A DNA stretch of 60,476 nt from Pseudoalteromonas piscicida (GCF_002744175.1 NZ_NKHF01000100.1:1-60476); one strand, 5' to 3'; counted from the first letter of the stretch, positions 26,548-36,028 are shown. Notes: generated by a model from the letters alone, not told the origin. Numbers and translations: made by a program.

Positions 26548-26856
26548 ATGCCAATAGGTGATGTGTTAAATAACGGAATCGATGGTTATAACCGTGCTGC
26601 TCAGGGGATCGCCCAAGCTAGCGCTGATATAAACCGTGCTGCGGCTGAAGAGCAAAGCACTGCCGACCGTGCTTTTGGGCGACAATTGCAAGGTGCCAGC
26701 ACTGACGAGGCTGTAACAGCACCTGTCAGCGAGACGCCGAGCCTGACTGAGTCAGTTGTAGCGCTTAAAGTAGAAGAGTTTAACGCGAAAGCTAATGTCC
26801 AAAGTATTCGCACCGCAGATGAAGCATTAGGTACGTTGATTGATATCAGAGTGTAA
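26548..26856 (+). CDS. Small protein with flagellar-rod-like C terminus
   Basis: A 102-residue protein with an Ala-rich amphipathic N-terminal helix (about 5-40), a Thr/Pro/Ser-rich middle and a C terminus ending TADEALGTLIDIRV. That ending resembles the C-terminal helix of flagellar rod/hook proteins (TQDEMLxxLINLR). It has no signal peptide. Coupling to the SprA-like gene by TAATG implies a joint role. An export substrate or flagellum-associated protein is a guess. The ATG at 26548 follows AGGTG; the GTG at 26542 is too close to that site. Confidence 0.72.
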   Translation: MPIGDVLNNGIDGYNRAAQGIAQASADINRAAAEEQSTADRAFGRQLQGASTDEAVTAPVSETPSLTESVVALKVEEFNAKANVQSIRTADEALGTLIDIRV

Positions 26857-27740
26857 TGAATATAGTAACGCCACCACCGGCGATGAATTTAAACACTGCC
26901 AACGTGTACACCGAAACGGTTGTACGCGACAATCAGCTACGTGAAGCGATACCCAAGCCAACACCAACTAACCCTTCATTCACTGAAAATCGTAATCTTT
27001 CAGACTCCGAAAAAGGCCGCTCTAATAATATAGAAGAAGGCAAAGTCTACGGCTCTAATGGTAAAACTGAGCAAGATAAAAAAATAGAGGGTAAAGAAGA
27101 GGGAGAAAAAGGCGAAGGCCAAGAAAAAGAAAAAAGCGAACAAGAGCAGCAGCAAGCCGAACAGGATGAGCAGATTGTTCAGGAGCTAAAATCCCGAGAT
27201 AGAGAAGTTCGCTTACACGAACAAGCTCATGCTAGGGTTGGTGGTCAGTACGCCGGCTCCCCAAGCTATGAATATCAACGTGGTCCCGATGGCAATAATT
27301 ACGCCATTGGCGGTGAAGTCATGATAGATGTCGCACCGATCGAAGGTGATCCTCAAGGGACGATTGAAAAAATGCAGACAGTGAGAGCAGCTGCATTGGC
27401 TCCAGCTGAGCCTTCTGGCGCTGATAGAGCGATTGCCGCTGACGCGACCCAAAAGCTTTCGGCCGCCCAAGCTGATTTAGCCAAAGCCGCTATTAGCGGT
27501 GAAGAGCAGAGTGGCGGTCGGCGTGTACAAAATATTCAAACTCGACGTTTGAGTGGTGAGCAGGCAAAAGCTGAGACTGAAGAGGAGCAGGTCAAGCTTA
27601 AGCAAGACGCGGATCCGTATGCGGTAGCCATGCCTATCGAGCCCGACCCTGAGATCCAAGCGAGATCACTTAGGATCTCTGACTTTTACCAACATGTAGC
27701 GGTGCCAGATAAACCTGCGTCGCTATCTGTGCAGATTTAA
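26856..27740 (+). CDS. SprA-related putative metalloprotease
   Basis: A 294-residue protein whose first 110 residues are low in complexity and highly charged (Glu/Lys/Gln-rich). A conserved core follows: a HEQAH zinc-protease-like motif near residue 125 and GNNYAIGGEVMID, with an Ala-rich helix (PAEPSGADRAIAADA) behind it. This core is that of the SprA-related family (putative metalloprotease CJM1_0395 family), for which activity is not established as far as I know. It has no signal peptide. It is translationally coupled to the preceding small protein. Confidence 0.82.
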   Translation: MNIVTPPPAMNLNTANVYTETVVRDNQLREAIPKPTPTNPSFTENRNLSDSEKGRSNNIEEGKVYGSNGKTEQDKKIEGKEEGEKGEGQEKEKSEQEQQQAEQDEQIVQELKSRDREVRLHEQAHARVGGQYAGSPSYEYQRGPDGNNYAIGGEVMIDVAPIEGDPQGTIEKMQTVRAAALAPAEPSGADRAIAADATQKLSAAQADLAKAAISGEEQSGGRRVQNIQTRRLSGEQAKAETEEEQVKLKQDADPYAVAMPIEPDPEIQARSLRISDFYQHVAVPDKPASLSVQI

Positions 27741-27808
27741 CCGTAGGTACTGGCCTTTACCTCCGCGGGCCAATGCAGTGAAGACGAGTTAAAACCCCCC
27801 AACAAACG

Positions 27809-27838
27809 AAAAGCGCGACGAATGCCGCGCTTTTTTTT
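27809..27838 (+). terminator. Rho-independent terminator after the SprA-like gene
   Basis: AAAAGCGCG (27809-27817) pairs with CGCGCTTTT and runs into eight T at 27831-27838. The A-run on the left arm would let it also work for the minus-strand tex gene. Confidence 0.88.
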
Positions 27839-27890
27839 GTCACAGACTCATACCAGACTTAATGCTTGAGCAACTAAGCAAGCGTTAGTT

Positions 27891-27907
27891 AATACAATTG
27901 GTATTAT
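27891..27907. repeat. AT-rich palindrome and MITE-end remnant nearby
   Basis: TAATACAATTGGTATTA is a near-perfect palindrome resembling the ATACCAATTG start of repeat B. Thirty bases on, CCTGAGCTCGGATAAT (27940-27955) resembles one terminus of the MITE-like family (CCTGAGCTTCGGATAAT) with one base missing; no other end is seen. Both look like remnants. Confidence 0.45.
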
Positions 27908-27982
27908 TCAACGCTTGTAGTCAGTTCCTAATCAGGTCTCCTGAGCTCGGATAATCTTGCTATTTTGTGAGTGAGTAAATTA

Positions 27983-30295
27983 TTACTTTTTCAGTTTAGC
28001 AAAAGCTTCTGCAAAGGCATTCCCCATCGCAGCATTTCCAGCATCACGGGATTTTGACTTTGCTGCCTTCTGTGCTGGTTTTCCCTTATTAGGCTTAGCA
28101 TTTTGTTTGTGTGTAGAGTGATGTGATACCTCATCATTAAGGCGCATGGTAAAACTAATACGTTTACGAGGTACATCAACCTCGATCACCTTAACTTTAA
28201 CGATATCACCGGCTTTAACCACTTCACGAGGATCTGAAATAAACTTATCGGTCAGCGCTGAGATGTGTACTAGGCCATCTTGATGCACACCTACATCAAC
28301 AAACGCGCCAAAGTTAGCCACATTTGAAACTACGCCTTCTAATATCATACCGACAGTAAGATCATTAATGGTTTCAACACCCGCTTTAAATTGTGCTGTT
28401 TTAAACTCAGGGCGAGGATCTCGGCCTGGTTTATCGAGTTCTTTGATAATATCTGTAACGGTAGGTACACCAAACTTATCATCAACATAATCGTTAGCAA
28501 CAAGTCCGTTTAAGACCTCGCGATTTCCAATAAGTGCATCTACTTCTAGACTTTGCTTCGCACATATTGCTTTGACAACTGGATATGCTTCTGGGTGAAC
28601 CGCAGAGCCATCTAGTGGGTCGTCGCCATTAGCAATACGCAAGAAACCTGCCGCTTGTTCAAATGCTTTAGGCCCTAATCGTTCAACCTTTTTAAGCGCT
28701 TTGCGATTCGTAAAAGAACCATTTTCATCGCGGTATTTTACGATATTGCTGGCGAGTGTTTTATTCAAACCTGAGACACGGGTTAATAATGGTACAGATG
28801 CCGTATTCACATCTACACCCACTGAGTTTACACAGTCTTCTACAACAGCTGTTAGTGTTTGTCCTAACTGGCTTTGCGAGACATCGTGCTGATACTGCCC
28901 AACACCGATCGATTTTGGTTCAATCTTCACCAGCTCTGCCAAAGGATCTTGTAATCTTCTCGCGATAGAAACAGCACCGCGCAAAGAGACGTCAAGATCA
29001 GGAAATTCGTTCGCTGCAAACTCCGAAGCAGAGTAAACAGATGCACCGGCTTCACTGACCATGATTTTGTTTAGTTTTAGCTCAGATGCTTGCTTTAATA
29101 ATTCGGCAGCAAGCTTGTCGGTTTCGCGTGATGCTGTCCCGTTACCAATGGCGATCAACTCGACTTTATACTGTCGGCACATCTGCTCTAGTGTTTTAAG
29201 CGACTTATCCCATTGGTTTTGAGGAGCGTGTGGGTGAATAGTGCTTGTAGCGATCAGTTTACCGGTAGCATCGACGATCGCAACTTTACACCCAGTGCGT
29301 AAACCAGGATCTATCCCCATCGTCACTTTTGCACCCGCTGGCGCAGCCATCAGTAAGTCTTTTAGGTTTTTAGCGAATACTTCGATTGCATCTAATTCAG
29401 ACTTCTCACGCATCGCACCTAAAAATTCATTTTCTAGATGTAATGCGATTTTGATTTTCCAGGCCCATTGCACTACGCCCATAAGCCACTCACTGGCGGC
29501 TTCACCTGACACGGCTAGAGCATAGTGGTCTGCAATGATCTGGGCACAAAATTGGGCTGCATCCTCAACACTAGGTTCTGGATTGATAGACAATTGTAAA
29601 AACCCTTCGTTACGTGCTCTAAGCATTGCCAAGGCGCGGTGTGAAGGAATTTTACTTAACAGTTCGTTATGCTCAAAGTAGTCACGGTACTTACTACCAG
29701 CTTCTTCTTTGCCGGCGATGACTCTTGCTTCAATTTGTGCATTTTCTTTTAGGTGCGCTCGGAGCTTAGCAAGTAACTTGGCGTCTTCAGCGAAGCGTTC
29801 CATCAAAATAAATTTAGCACCATCTAACGCCGCCTTGCTATCAGCTACCCCTTTGTCTGTATCAATGAATGCAGTGGCTTGTTGCTCTGGATTGAGGCTA
29901 GGATCGGCGAACAATGCATCGGCCAGAGGCTCAAGTCCAGCTTCAATTGCTATCTGGCCTTTGGTTCTGCGTTTAGGTTTGTAGGGAAGGTATAAGTCTT
30001 CTAGGACGGTTTTGCTGTCTGCGGCTTGGAGCTCTGCACGTAGCTCGGCAGTGAGTTTGCCTTGTTCATCAATTGTTTTGACAATAAACTCACGGCGCTC
30101 ATCAAGCTCTCTTAAGTAACCTAACCTCTGCTCCAATAGGCGTAATTGTGTGTCATCTAAGCCACCTGTTACCTCTTTACGGTATCGTGCAATAAATGGG
30201 ACTGTTGCCCCTTCGTCTAGCAAAGTAATAGCAGCGTTAACCTGTTGCTCTCTTGCGTTAAGCTCAGTTGCTAAACGTTGTGCGATATTGCTCAT
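27983..30295 (-). CDS. tex: Tex, S1-domain transcription accessory protein
   Basis: A 770-residue nucleic-acid-binding protein (E. coli YhgF is about 773). It has an N-terminal Tex domain, a YqgF/RuvC-like core (MGIDPGLRTGCKVAIVD), a helix-hairpin-helix region (TRVSGLNKTLASNIV) and a C-terminal S1 RNA-binding domain (GMILEGVVSNVANFGAFVDVG). The tail is basic, with many Lys, Ser and Ala. It lies downstream of greB on the same strand after a 92-bp gap, a pairing seen in many gammaproteobacteria. Confidence 0.95.
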   Translation of the reverse strand: MSNIAQRLATELNAREQQVNAAITLLDEGATVPFIARYRKEVTGGLDDTQLRLLEQRLGYLRELDERREFIVKTIDEQGKLTAELRAELQAADSKTVLEDLYLPYKPKRRTKGQIAIEAGLEPLADALFADPSLNPEQQATAFIDTDKGVADSKAALDGAKFILMERFAEDAKLLAKLRAHLKENAQIEARVIAGKEEAGSKYRDYFEHNELLSKIPSHRALAMLRARNEGFLQLSINPEPSVEDAAQFCAQIIADHYALAVSGEAASEWLMGVVQWAWKIKIALHLENEFLGAMREKSELDAIEVFAKNLKDLLMAAPAGAKVTMGIDPGLRTGCKVAIVDATGKLIATSTIHPHAPQNQWDKSLKTLEQMCRQYKVELIAIGNGTASRETDKLAAELLKQASELKLNKIMVSEAGASVYSASEFAANEFPDLDVSLRGAVSIARRLQDPLAELVKIEPKSIGVGQYQHDVSQSQLGQTLTAVVEDCVNSVGVDVNTASVPLLTRVSGLNKTLASNIVKYRDENGSFTNRKALKKVERLGPKAFEQAAGFLRIANGDDPLDGSAVHPEAYPVVKAICAKQSLEVDALIGNREVLNGLVANDYVDDKFGVPTVTDIIKELDKPGRDPRPEFKTAQFKAGVETINDLTVGMILEGVVSNVANFGAFVDVGVHQDGLVHISALTDKFISDPREVVKAGDIVKVKVIEVDVPRKRISFTMRLNDEVSHHSTHKQNAKPNKGKPAQKAAKSKSRDAGNAAMGNAFAEAFAKLKK

Positions 30296-30387
30296 GCAAA
30301 ATCCTTATACTCATCTTTATCAGTCTGTGCTGGCCCAATGCAAGGTAGAGATGTGCTAGTTGGGCAAGCATATTTAGCTCAATGTTA

Positions 30388-30873
30388 TCATTGTTCCGTG
30401 TTATTACGATATTCGATTTGGTTGATAAACCAAAGTCTCTGCCCATGAGGTGTGGTAACGGTGATTTCATCATCGACTTGTTTTCCCAGCAGCGCACGTG
30501 CCATTGGCGCATCAATAGAAATATAGTCATTGCGGTCGTATATTTCATCAGGGCCTACGATGCGAAATGAGCGTACTTCGCCTTCTTCACTTTCTACTTC
30601 CACCCACGCGCCAAAAAAAACTTTACCGTTTTGTTCAGGACTATACTGAACGACCTTAAGCTCGGGCATACGTTTGCGCAAGAAGCGAACACGTCTATCT
30701 ATTTGCCTTAGTAGACGTTTGTTAAAGGTGTAATCGGCATTTTCGGAGCGGTCGCCTAAACTTGCTGCCCAATTCACTATTTTGGTAATTTCTGGACGTT
30801 TCTCAAACCACAGGTGATCATGTTCTTGCTGCAGTTGGCGATAGCCCTCGGGAGTGATCAAATTTGTTTTCAT
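30388..30873 (-). CDS. greB: Transcription elongation factor GreB
   Basis: GreB rescues backtracked RNA polymerase by stimulating transcript cleavage. The 161-residue protein has the N-terminal coiled coil with the acidic tip (SLGDRSENADYTF) and the C-terminal FKBP-like domain (FRIVGPDEIYD). The frame is open to 30984, but MKTNLITPEGY at 30873 is the canonical start. It is divergent from ompR with about 210 bp between starts. Confidence 0.94.
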   Translation of the reverse strand: MKTNLITPEGYRQLQQEHDHLWFEKRPEITKIVNWAASLGDRSENADYTFNKRLLRQIDRRVRFLRKRMPELKVVQYSPEQNGKVFFGAWVEVESEEGEVRSFRIVGPDEIYDRNDYISIDAPMARALLGKQVDDEITVTTPHGQRLWFINQIEYRNNTEQ

Positions 30874-31087
30874 GTTGCTTAGGTCTGTTGGGTTAAACCC
30901 TTGTAATGTTCGGTAACAATCTAGTATCAATGTATGGTGTCGAAAAGCACCAAATTCAATTATATTTAAGCATAATAATATCATGGTCCATTTTCGCCAT
31001 GAGCATGCAATGAACAGGACGATGATGTGTGTACGGAATGTCGCAGATCAGTAAGCTTTAGTAAATTAATAAATAGAAGAAATATAA

Positions 31088-31807
31088 ATGGGAAATGAAA
31101 CCACCAAAGTACTCGTCGTTGACGATGATATGCGCTTACGTAGTTTGTTAGAGCGTTACTTAGTTGAGCAAGGCTTTATTGTTCGAAGTGCGGCAAACTC
31201 TGAGCAAATGGATAGATTACTCGAACGAGAAAACTTTCACTTAATGGTGTTAGATTTGATGCTACCGGGAGAAGACGGTCTTTCTATTTGTCGCCGCCTT
31301 AGGCAAAAAGAAAACGAAATCCCCATTGTGATGCTCACGGCTAAAGGGGATGAAGTAGATCGTATAATTGGACTTGAACTTGGGGCTGACGATTATATTC
31401 CAAAGCCATTTAATCCAAGAGAGTTACTTGCGCGGATCAAGGCCATTTTGCGACGCCGTGCCAAAGAAGTGCCAGGTGCACCCGCAGCAGAAGAAAACGA
31501 GGTAAGCTTTGGCAGCTTTACGCTTAATTTGGCTACCAGAGAAATGCAACATGGTGAGACAACAATCTCGCTGACTTCTGGTGAGTTTGCGGTATTAAAA
31601 GCCCTTGTAAGCCACCCTCGTGAGCCGTTAAGTCGAGATAAATTGATGAACCTTGCAAGAGGCAGGGATTACAGCGCATTGGAGCGTAGTATAGATGTTC
31701 AAGTTTCACGCCTACGTCGAATGATTGAGGATGATGCGTCCAACCCAAGGTATATTCAAACGGTTTGGGGCCTCGGCTACGTATTTGTGCCTGACGGCGT
31801 GAAGTAG
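31088..31807 (+). CDS. ompR: Osmoregulatory response regulator OmpR
   Basis: A 239-residue response regulator with a receiver domain (acidic cluster DDD near residue 16, phosphoacceptor in MVLDLMLPGEDG, Lys in PKPFNP) and a winged-helix DNA-binding domain (SRDKLMNLARGRDYSALERSIDVQ region). It works with EnvZ, whose gene begins five bases after its stop. In enterobacteria the pair controls porins in response to osmolarity; targets here are unknown. Confidence 0.95.
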   Translation: MGNETTKVLVVDDDMRLRSLLERYLVEQGFIVRSAANSEQMDRLLERENFHLMVLDLMLPGEDGLSICRRLRQKENEIPIVMLTAKGDEVDRIIGLELGADDYIPKPFNPRELLARIKAILRRRAKEVPGAPAAEENEVSFGSFTLNLATREMQHGETTISLTSGEFAVLKALVSHPREPLSRDKLMNLARGRDYSALERSIDVQVSRLRRMIEDDASNPRYIQTVWGLGYVFVPDGVK

Positions 31808-31812
31808 TCGCT

Positions 31813-33132
31813 ATGTTACCTCGCAGTGCTTTTGGACAAACCGTCTTTTTTGTTGGCGCTTTGCTGCTGATTAATCAGGTAGTGTCATATATCACAGTAA
31901 CATTATACGTGTTCAAGCCCACTTTTGAACAAGTGAACTTAATGCTCGCGAAGCAGGTTAAAACTGTTTTTATTGATTGGGAAGACGGCGTTGAGGTGGA
32001 CAGCACACTCTCCCGAAAATTCTTTGAGATAACCGGTATCGAAGTGATGACACAACGCGAAGCTTATGTGAATGGCCTCGGACAAGCAAAAGAGTATACT
32101 TTGCTCTCGCGTAGTATGTCTGAGCAGCTTAATGGCTCGGCTCGGGTTCGGATCAGTCAAGGAGACCCAGTTGTTTATTGGGTTGAGGCGCCACAAGCGC
32201 CTGGTTATTGGGTTAGGGTTCCCCTAAGTGGTCTCAGTGAAACAAAAATGGAGTTTTTAGTTTTCTACCTCTCCAGTATTGGCTTTTTAAGCGTCTTAGG
32301 TGGTTGGCTTTTTGCTCGGCACCTAAATAAGCCGCTCAAGTCATTACAAATTGCAGCAAGTCGAGTTGGGGTAGGTGACTTTTCTACTCGATTGGTGGAA
32401 GAAGGCTCTACCGAGGTGATCGAGGTAACCCGAGCATTTAATAAGATGTCTAAAGGTATTGCTGAACTTGAAAGTGACAGACGGCTATTAATGGCCGGCG
32501 TTTCTCATGACTTGCGTACTCCGCTTACCCGAATTCGTCTTGCCACTGAGATGATGTCGGATGAAGAAGATTATCTTCGCGAAGGTATTATTGATGATAT
32601 TGAAGATATGAATGCCATTATCGATCAGTTTATCGAATACTTACGCCACCATAACGGCGCTGAAATGTCAGCGGATGATGTTAATACGGTGATTGAAGAA
32701 GTGGTACATGCCGAACAGCAGCATCAAAGACCGATCCATTTGCAGGCGCAGCAGTATTTACCCGCAGTGATGATGAATGCCGTTGCATTGAAGCGTGTGT
32801 TTACCAATATGATTGAAAACGCTATACGTTATTCAGAAGAGGATATTGAGGTCACAACGGAATATAGTCCCAAGCACCGCTCGGTTATCGTGAAAGTGAT
32901 GGATAGGGGACCTGGGATCCCTGAGTCTGAGTTGGAGTCTGTATTTGAACCATTTAAACAAGGGGATCAGGCTAGGGGAAGTGAAGGAAGTGGTCTCGGA
33001 CTTGCTATTATTAAACGGATTGTTACCACGCATGGCGGTAAAGTAAGACTGAGAAACCGCGATGGTGGTGGTTTAGTTGCCGAGGTTTCATTGCCTGCTT
33101 ATCGTGGTAAACTCGAAGAGAATAATAACTAA
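31813..33132 (+). CDS. envZ: Osmosensor histidine kinase EnvZ
   Basis: A 439-residue inner-membrane kinase with two membrane segments (about 9-30 and 150-170) flanking a periplasmic domain. A HAMP domain follows, then the phosphorylated His in GVSHDLRTPLTRIR, the N box (NMIENAIRYS) and the G boxes (DRGPGIP, GSGLGLAI). Its stop codon lies within the first bases of a MITE-like element, which suggests that the element inserted at the very end of the gene without damage. Confidence 0.95.
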   Translation: MLPRSAFGQTVFFVGALLLINQVVSYITVTLYVFKPTFEQVNLMLAKQVKTVFIDWEDGVEVDSTLSRKFFEITGIEVMTQREAYVNGLGQAKEYTLLSRSMSEQLNGSARVRISQGDPVVYWVEAPQAPGYWVRVPLSGLSETKMEFLVFYLSSIGFLSVLGGWLFARHLNKPLKSLQIAASRVGVGDFSTRLVEEGSTEVIEVTRAFNKMSKGIAELESDRRLLMAGVSHDLRTPLTRIRLATEMMSDEEDYLREGIIDDIEDMNAIIDQFIEYLRHHNGAEMSADDVNTVIEEVVHAEQQHQRPIHLQAQQYLPAVMMNAVALKRVFTNMIENAIRYSEEDIEVTTEYSPKHRSVIVKVMDRGPGIPESELESVFEPFKQGDQARGSEGSGLGLAIIKRIVTTHGGKVRLRNRDGGGLVAEVSLPAYRGKLEENNN

Positions 33133-33337
33133 CCTGAGCTTCGGATAATGAATGCCTTTCTAGCAGCCAGTTTTAGCGCTAACTGCTAAAACTGGCTTTT
33201 CTTAGAGGTGTAGGAGCCTCAGCGAAAGCAGAGCGCGGAACCGGTGTTCTCCCCAAACCGCTCTGGCTAGATAAGTAAATAATTTAATGTGATTTTCAGA
33301 CAATGAGTTAGTTCACTTCTTATCTAATCCTCAGGTT
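33131..33337. mobile_element. MITE-like element, copy 2 (207 bp)
   Basis: It starts AACCTGAGCTTCGG and ends CCTCAGGTT, an inverted pair. Compared with the minus strand of the copy at 1318-1550, the first 56 bp agree closely. Blocks such as AGCAGAGCGCG and ACAATGAGTTA recur in the same order, with the middle shorter. A local palindrome (CCAGTTTTAGC 33168-33178, GCTAAAACTGG 33185-33195) can form a stem. It encodes no protein. The first base overlaps the envZ stop. Confidence 0.65.
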
Positions 33338-33406
33338 TAATAATAAATAAACGAGATTGGCTCGAGGTATTATCTTGAGCCTTTAGCAATAGTAAGGAAT
33401 ACTTTT

Positions 33407-34063
33407 GTGGCTATTGTAGTATCCAGCACACGATTAATCCCCGTTTTAAGGCGCCTTGCCACGGTTAAGAAGTTCGCAAGACTCCATTCAACTCTGATCC
33501 CTTTTATGGTTTACCTTGTGGTTAGCGGCATTGGACTATTCTATCTTACCCGTTTGCTTAATGCGTTTGGTTTCTCTGCTCTTAAACATATAGGCATTAG
33601 TGACTTTTTAACAGTTGTGATGACCAACTATCTATTTATACCGGCATTTGCTCTTGTGGTTCTTAGCCTGTTGACGATCATCAAACAGGATAAAAAATTT
33701 GTTCGAATTCGGTTTTTAGGTTTAGGAAAATTGAATTATATTGTCAACCAGCCACTATATAAGTTTCCAATGGCTACCACTATTACATTGACTCTATTAT
33801 TATCGACTCTGGCGGCTGACTTTGCCGCAAAGAGTGCAGTGAAAGAAGTAAAAAGTTTCAAGCAAGGAAACGCTGATATTTACTTGAGTTATCCTGTAGA
33901 TTGGTTTGGCCAACAGGTGATGACCATCCCCTCTGTTGTGATTGTGTTATCAACATCACGTTATACATTTATCTATGACCCTGAAACGAAGAAAGCAGCA
34001 GCTATTCCTGATGCAAATTTAGGGAGTATTACCAAAATCACTGCGTCAGGGGAAATAAAATGA
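33407..34063 (+). CDS. Membrane protein of unknown function (paralogue A)
   Basis: A 218-residue protein with three hydrophobic segments (about 30-53, 66-90 and 120-143) and a C-terminal soluble part of about 75 residues that looks beta-rich and ends with a possible ligand region (SRYTFIYDPETKK). I do not recognise a family. It resembles the next gene product along its whole length: LLNAF/LFNAF, a following SDF motif, KQG in the loop after the third helix, and S-x-RY-x-F-x-Y near the end. It starts with GTG, with AAGGA eight bases upstream. Confidence 0.7.
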   Translation: MAIVVSSTRLIPVLRRLATVKKFARLHSTLIPFMVYLVVSGIGLFYLTRLLNAFGFSALKHIGISDFLTVVMTNYLFIPAFALVVLSLLTIIKQDKKFVRIRFLGLGKLNYIVNQPLYKFPMATTITLTLLLSTLAADFAAKSAVKEVKSFKQGNADIYLSYPVDWFGQQVMTIPSVVIVLSTSRYTFIYDPETKKAAAIPDANLGSITKITASGEIK

Positions 34064-34731
34064 GAAAAATTGACAATGATTCAGAGTATTACACTTGGTT
34101 TATGGACACGAGTAAACAGTGTGGGAAATTTGTTTACGAACAACCTGGGGTCCTGATCTCTTTGGGGTATCTTACCCTTAATTTATCTGGCTTCGTGTAT
34201 CTCTTATTTCTGTTTAATGCTTTTTCTATCGACATTATCAAATACATGGAACTTAGTGACTTCATGATGGCATTCTTAGCAGAGCCAGCCATTCTCTTTG
34301 CTACCTTTTCTGCCATTATTTGTAGTTCAAGCATCGCATATTTAATGAGTCGGCTATATAAGTTAAGCGGGGGGACGACTTTTAAGGGGTGGAAAAGTTG
34401 GCTGCTTACCTACCGCATGTTATACCGATTTAATCCTTTTTATACTTTTGTGATTGTGACTATTTTTGTTTTTCCGAATTTATATGCCGGATTATTAGGA
34501 GCTTGGAACAGTGACAGCATTAAACAAGGCGATGGAAAGCTATACAGCTTTGATTTGATAAACCCTATTAATCTTGACCAACAAGGCAAACGTCACTTTA
34601 AAGATATGCAAATCATACTTGAGTCTGAGCGTTATGTTTTTTTGTATGAGCAATCAAAAAGCCGTACTGTTATTCTATCCAGAGAAAATATTGCAAGTAT
34701 TCAGATGGGAGTACAAGATATTGATAACTAG
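34060..34731 (+). CDS. Membrane protein of unknown function (paralogue B)
   Basis: A 223-residue protein, paralogous to its neighbour: three hydrophobic segments (about 30-56, 66-93 and 125-147) and a C-terminal soluble part with SERYVFLYEQSKS. The start overlaps the stop of paralogue A (ATGA), so the two are translationally coupled and may form a hetero-oligomer. No catalytic motif is seen. The function is unknown. Confidence 0.7.
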   Translation: MRKIDNDSEYYTWFMDTSKQCGKFVYEQPGVLISLGYLTLNLSGFVYLLFLFNAFSIDIIKYMELSDFMMAFLAEPAILFATFSAIICSSSIAYLMSRLYKLSGGTTFKGWKSWLLTYRMLYRFNPFYTFVIVTIFVFPNLYAGLLGAWNSDSIKQGDGKLYSFDLINPINLDQQGKRHFKDMQIILESERYVFLYEQSKSRTVILSRENIASIQMGVQDIDN

Positions 34732-34739
34732 GCCACTAT

Positions 34740-35456
34740 ATGCATAATCCGTTGCAATGCCGTAACTTAACCTACACGGCAGGTGCGCTTGAGGAGACGC
34801 AGTTAATTCAGCTTAAGCGTGTTATTGAAGCAAGCTTTGCTGACGTAGATGTGGAACATTATTTTACTCTGTACTTTGAAAGCGGCGAGAAGGTAACTCG
34901 AAGGCTGAGGTTGTTTTTGTCAGACGAAAAAGTGGTAGGTTACTGCTTACTGACGTTTGATGACAGCAGAAGCGATTTTTGTCTGGTCGGTGCGTCTGCT
35001 GCTTTTTTGCCCAACTTTAGAGGGAAAAACAGTACCTTTTTGTTTTCCCTGACTGAGGTATTAAAACGGTATCTTCGATATCCTTGGCGCAAGTTATTGT
35101 ATGCAGATACCATGTTGAGCCCTGCGATGTTTAGGGCGATGGCGAAAAACATCGCACAAGTCTATCCGTCCGATGCCCATCAGCATAATCAGCTAGTGCA
35201 ACTCTATGATTTGATTAATCCAAGCGGCCGAGTGAGTATATATAATGGTTTGCGATGCTTAAAGGTAGTTGGACGGAGAACGAATTATAGTCAGGAAGAA
35301 GTTGAAAGTTTCCGCAACAGTCAGAAAAATGAGATTGCACATTACTGCCGTGTGAATCCTGATTTTGATAAGGGAGTTGCGTTGGTCGTTGTGATCCCTA
35401 TTACGCTGCAGCAATTCACCTTAACGTTAAAGAAGGTACTATCAAACCAAATTTAG
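34740..35456 (+). CDS. GNAT-like protein of unknown function
   Basis: A 238-residue soluble protein that begins eight bases after paralogue B. The segment GYCLLTFDD...CLVGASAAFLPNFRGKNSTFLF has the strand, beta bulge and R-G-K-N-S layout of the acetyl-CoA site of GNAT acyltransferases (usually R/Q-x-x-G-x-G/A), but the match is loose. The following YADTMLSPAMFRAMAK would fit the next strand and helix. The substrate is unknown. It probably forms one operon with the two membrane proteins. Confidence 0.6.
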   Translation: MHNPLQCRNLTYTAGALEETQLIQLKRVIEASFADVDVEHYFTLYFESGEKVTRRLRLFLSDEKVVGYCLLTFDDSRSDFCLVGASAAFLPNFRGKNSTFLFSLTEVLKRYLRYPWRKLLYADTMLSPAMFRAMAKNIAQVYPSDAHQHNQLVQLYDLINPSGRVSIYNGLRCLKVVGRRTNYSQEEVESFRNSQKNEIAHYCRVNPDFDKGVALVVVIPITLQQFTLTLKKVLSNQI

Positions 35457-35637
35457 CTGTTTTCGCCTAAGTGAATAGCTTCACCGAAAACGCGGAGCCC
35501 CACCAAGCTTTCTACTCCACTTTTCTGTTTAGGTTTTTAAGAGGTTTTCGTTATGGTTCTGTTTACTTTGTTGATATTTAGTCTTTTGCATGTAATCCTT
35601 TATTCTTAACAGTTAACTAATATAAAAGGAAAATTGT

Positions 35638-36003
35638 ATGAAAAAACTAATATCTGCAGCTGCTTTACTTGTTGCAACCCTACCTCTGAGCACTCATGTG
35701 CATGCAAATGAGAAAAAATTAACAGTTGGTGAATTTGGTGAAATCAGTGCCAGTGGAGATGTTGGCACTGCATCTATGTCTATTCCTGAGTTTAAACAAT
35801 ACTTTCGATATATTCTGGATACGGATGAAGTCGCTAATATCACTTCACAATGCCGTATCTTGACTTACATATACCATGATATTGATTTTAACTATATCTA
35901 TCCTGTCGAGTTTCGAATTGAGGCATATTCAAAAACCAAGCTTTATAAAACATATAAAGGCCAAAGAGGACGTTTCCCTTCTGAGCAAAGGCTATGTAAT
36001 TGA
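35638..36003 (+). CDS. Small secreted protein of unknown function
   Basis: A 121-residue protein with a clear signal peptide (MKKLISAAALLVATLPLS, cleavage near HVHA-NE). The mature part of about 97 residues has two Cys (in SQCRIL and at the end, RLCN) that could form a disulphide, and many Tyr. No family is recognised. It is 181 bp after the GNAT-like gene, has its own AAAGGAAA ribosome binding site and is followed by a terminator. Confidence 0.7.
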   Translation: MKKLISAAALLVATLPLSTHVHANEKKLTVGEFGEISASGDVGTASMSIPEFKQYFRYILDTDEVANITSQCRILTYIYHDIDFNYIYPVEFRIEAYSKTKLYKTYKGQRGRFPSEQRLCN

Positions 36004-36028
36004 TTAAAAAGCTTTAGTGCAAAAAATG

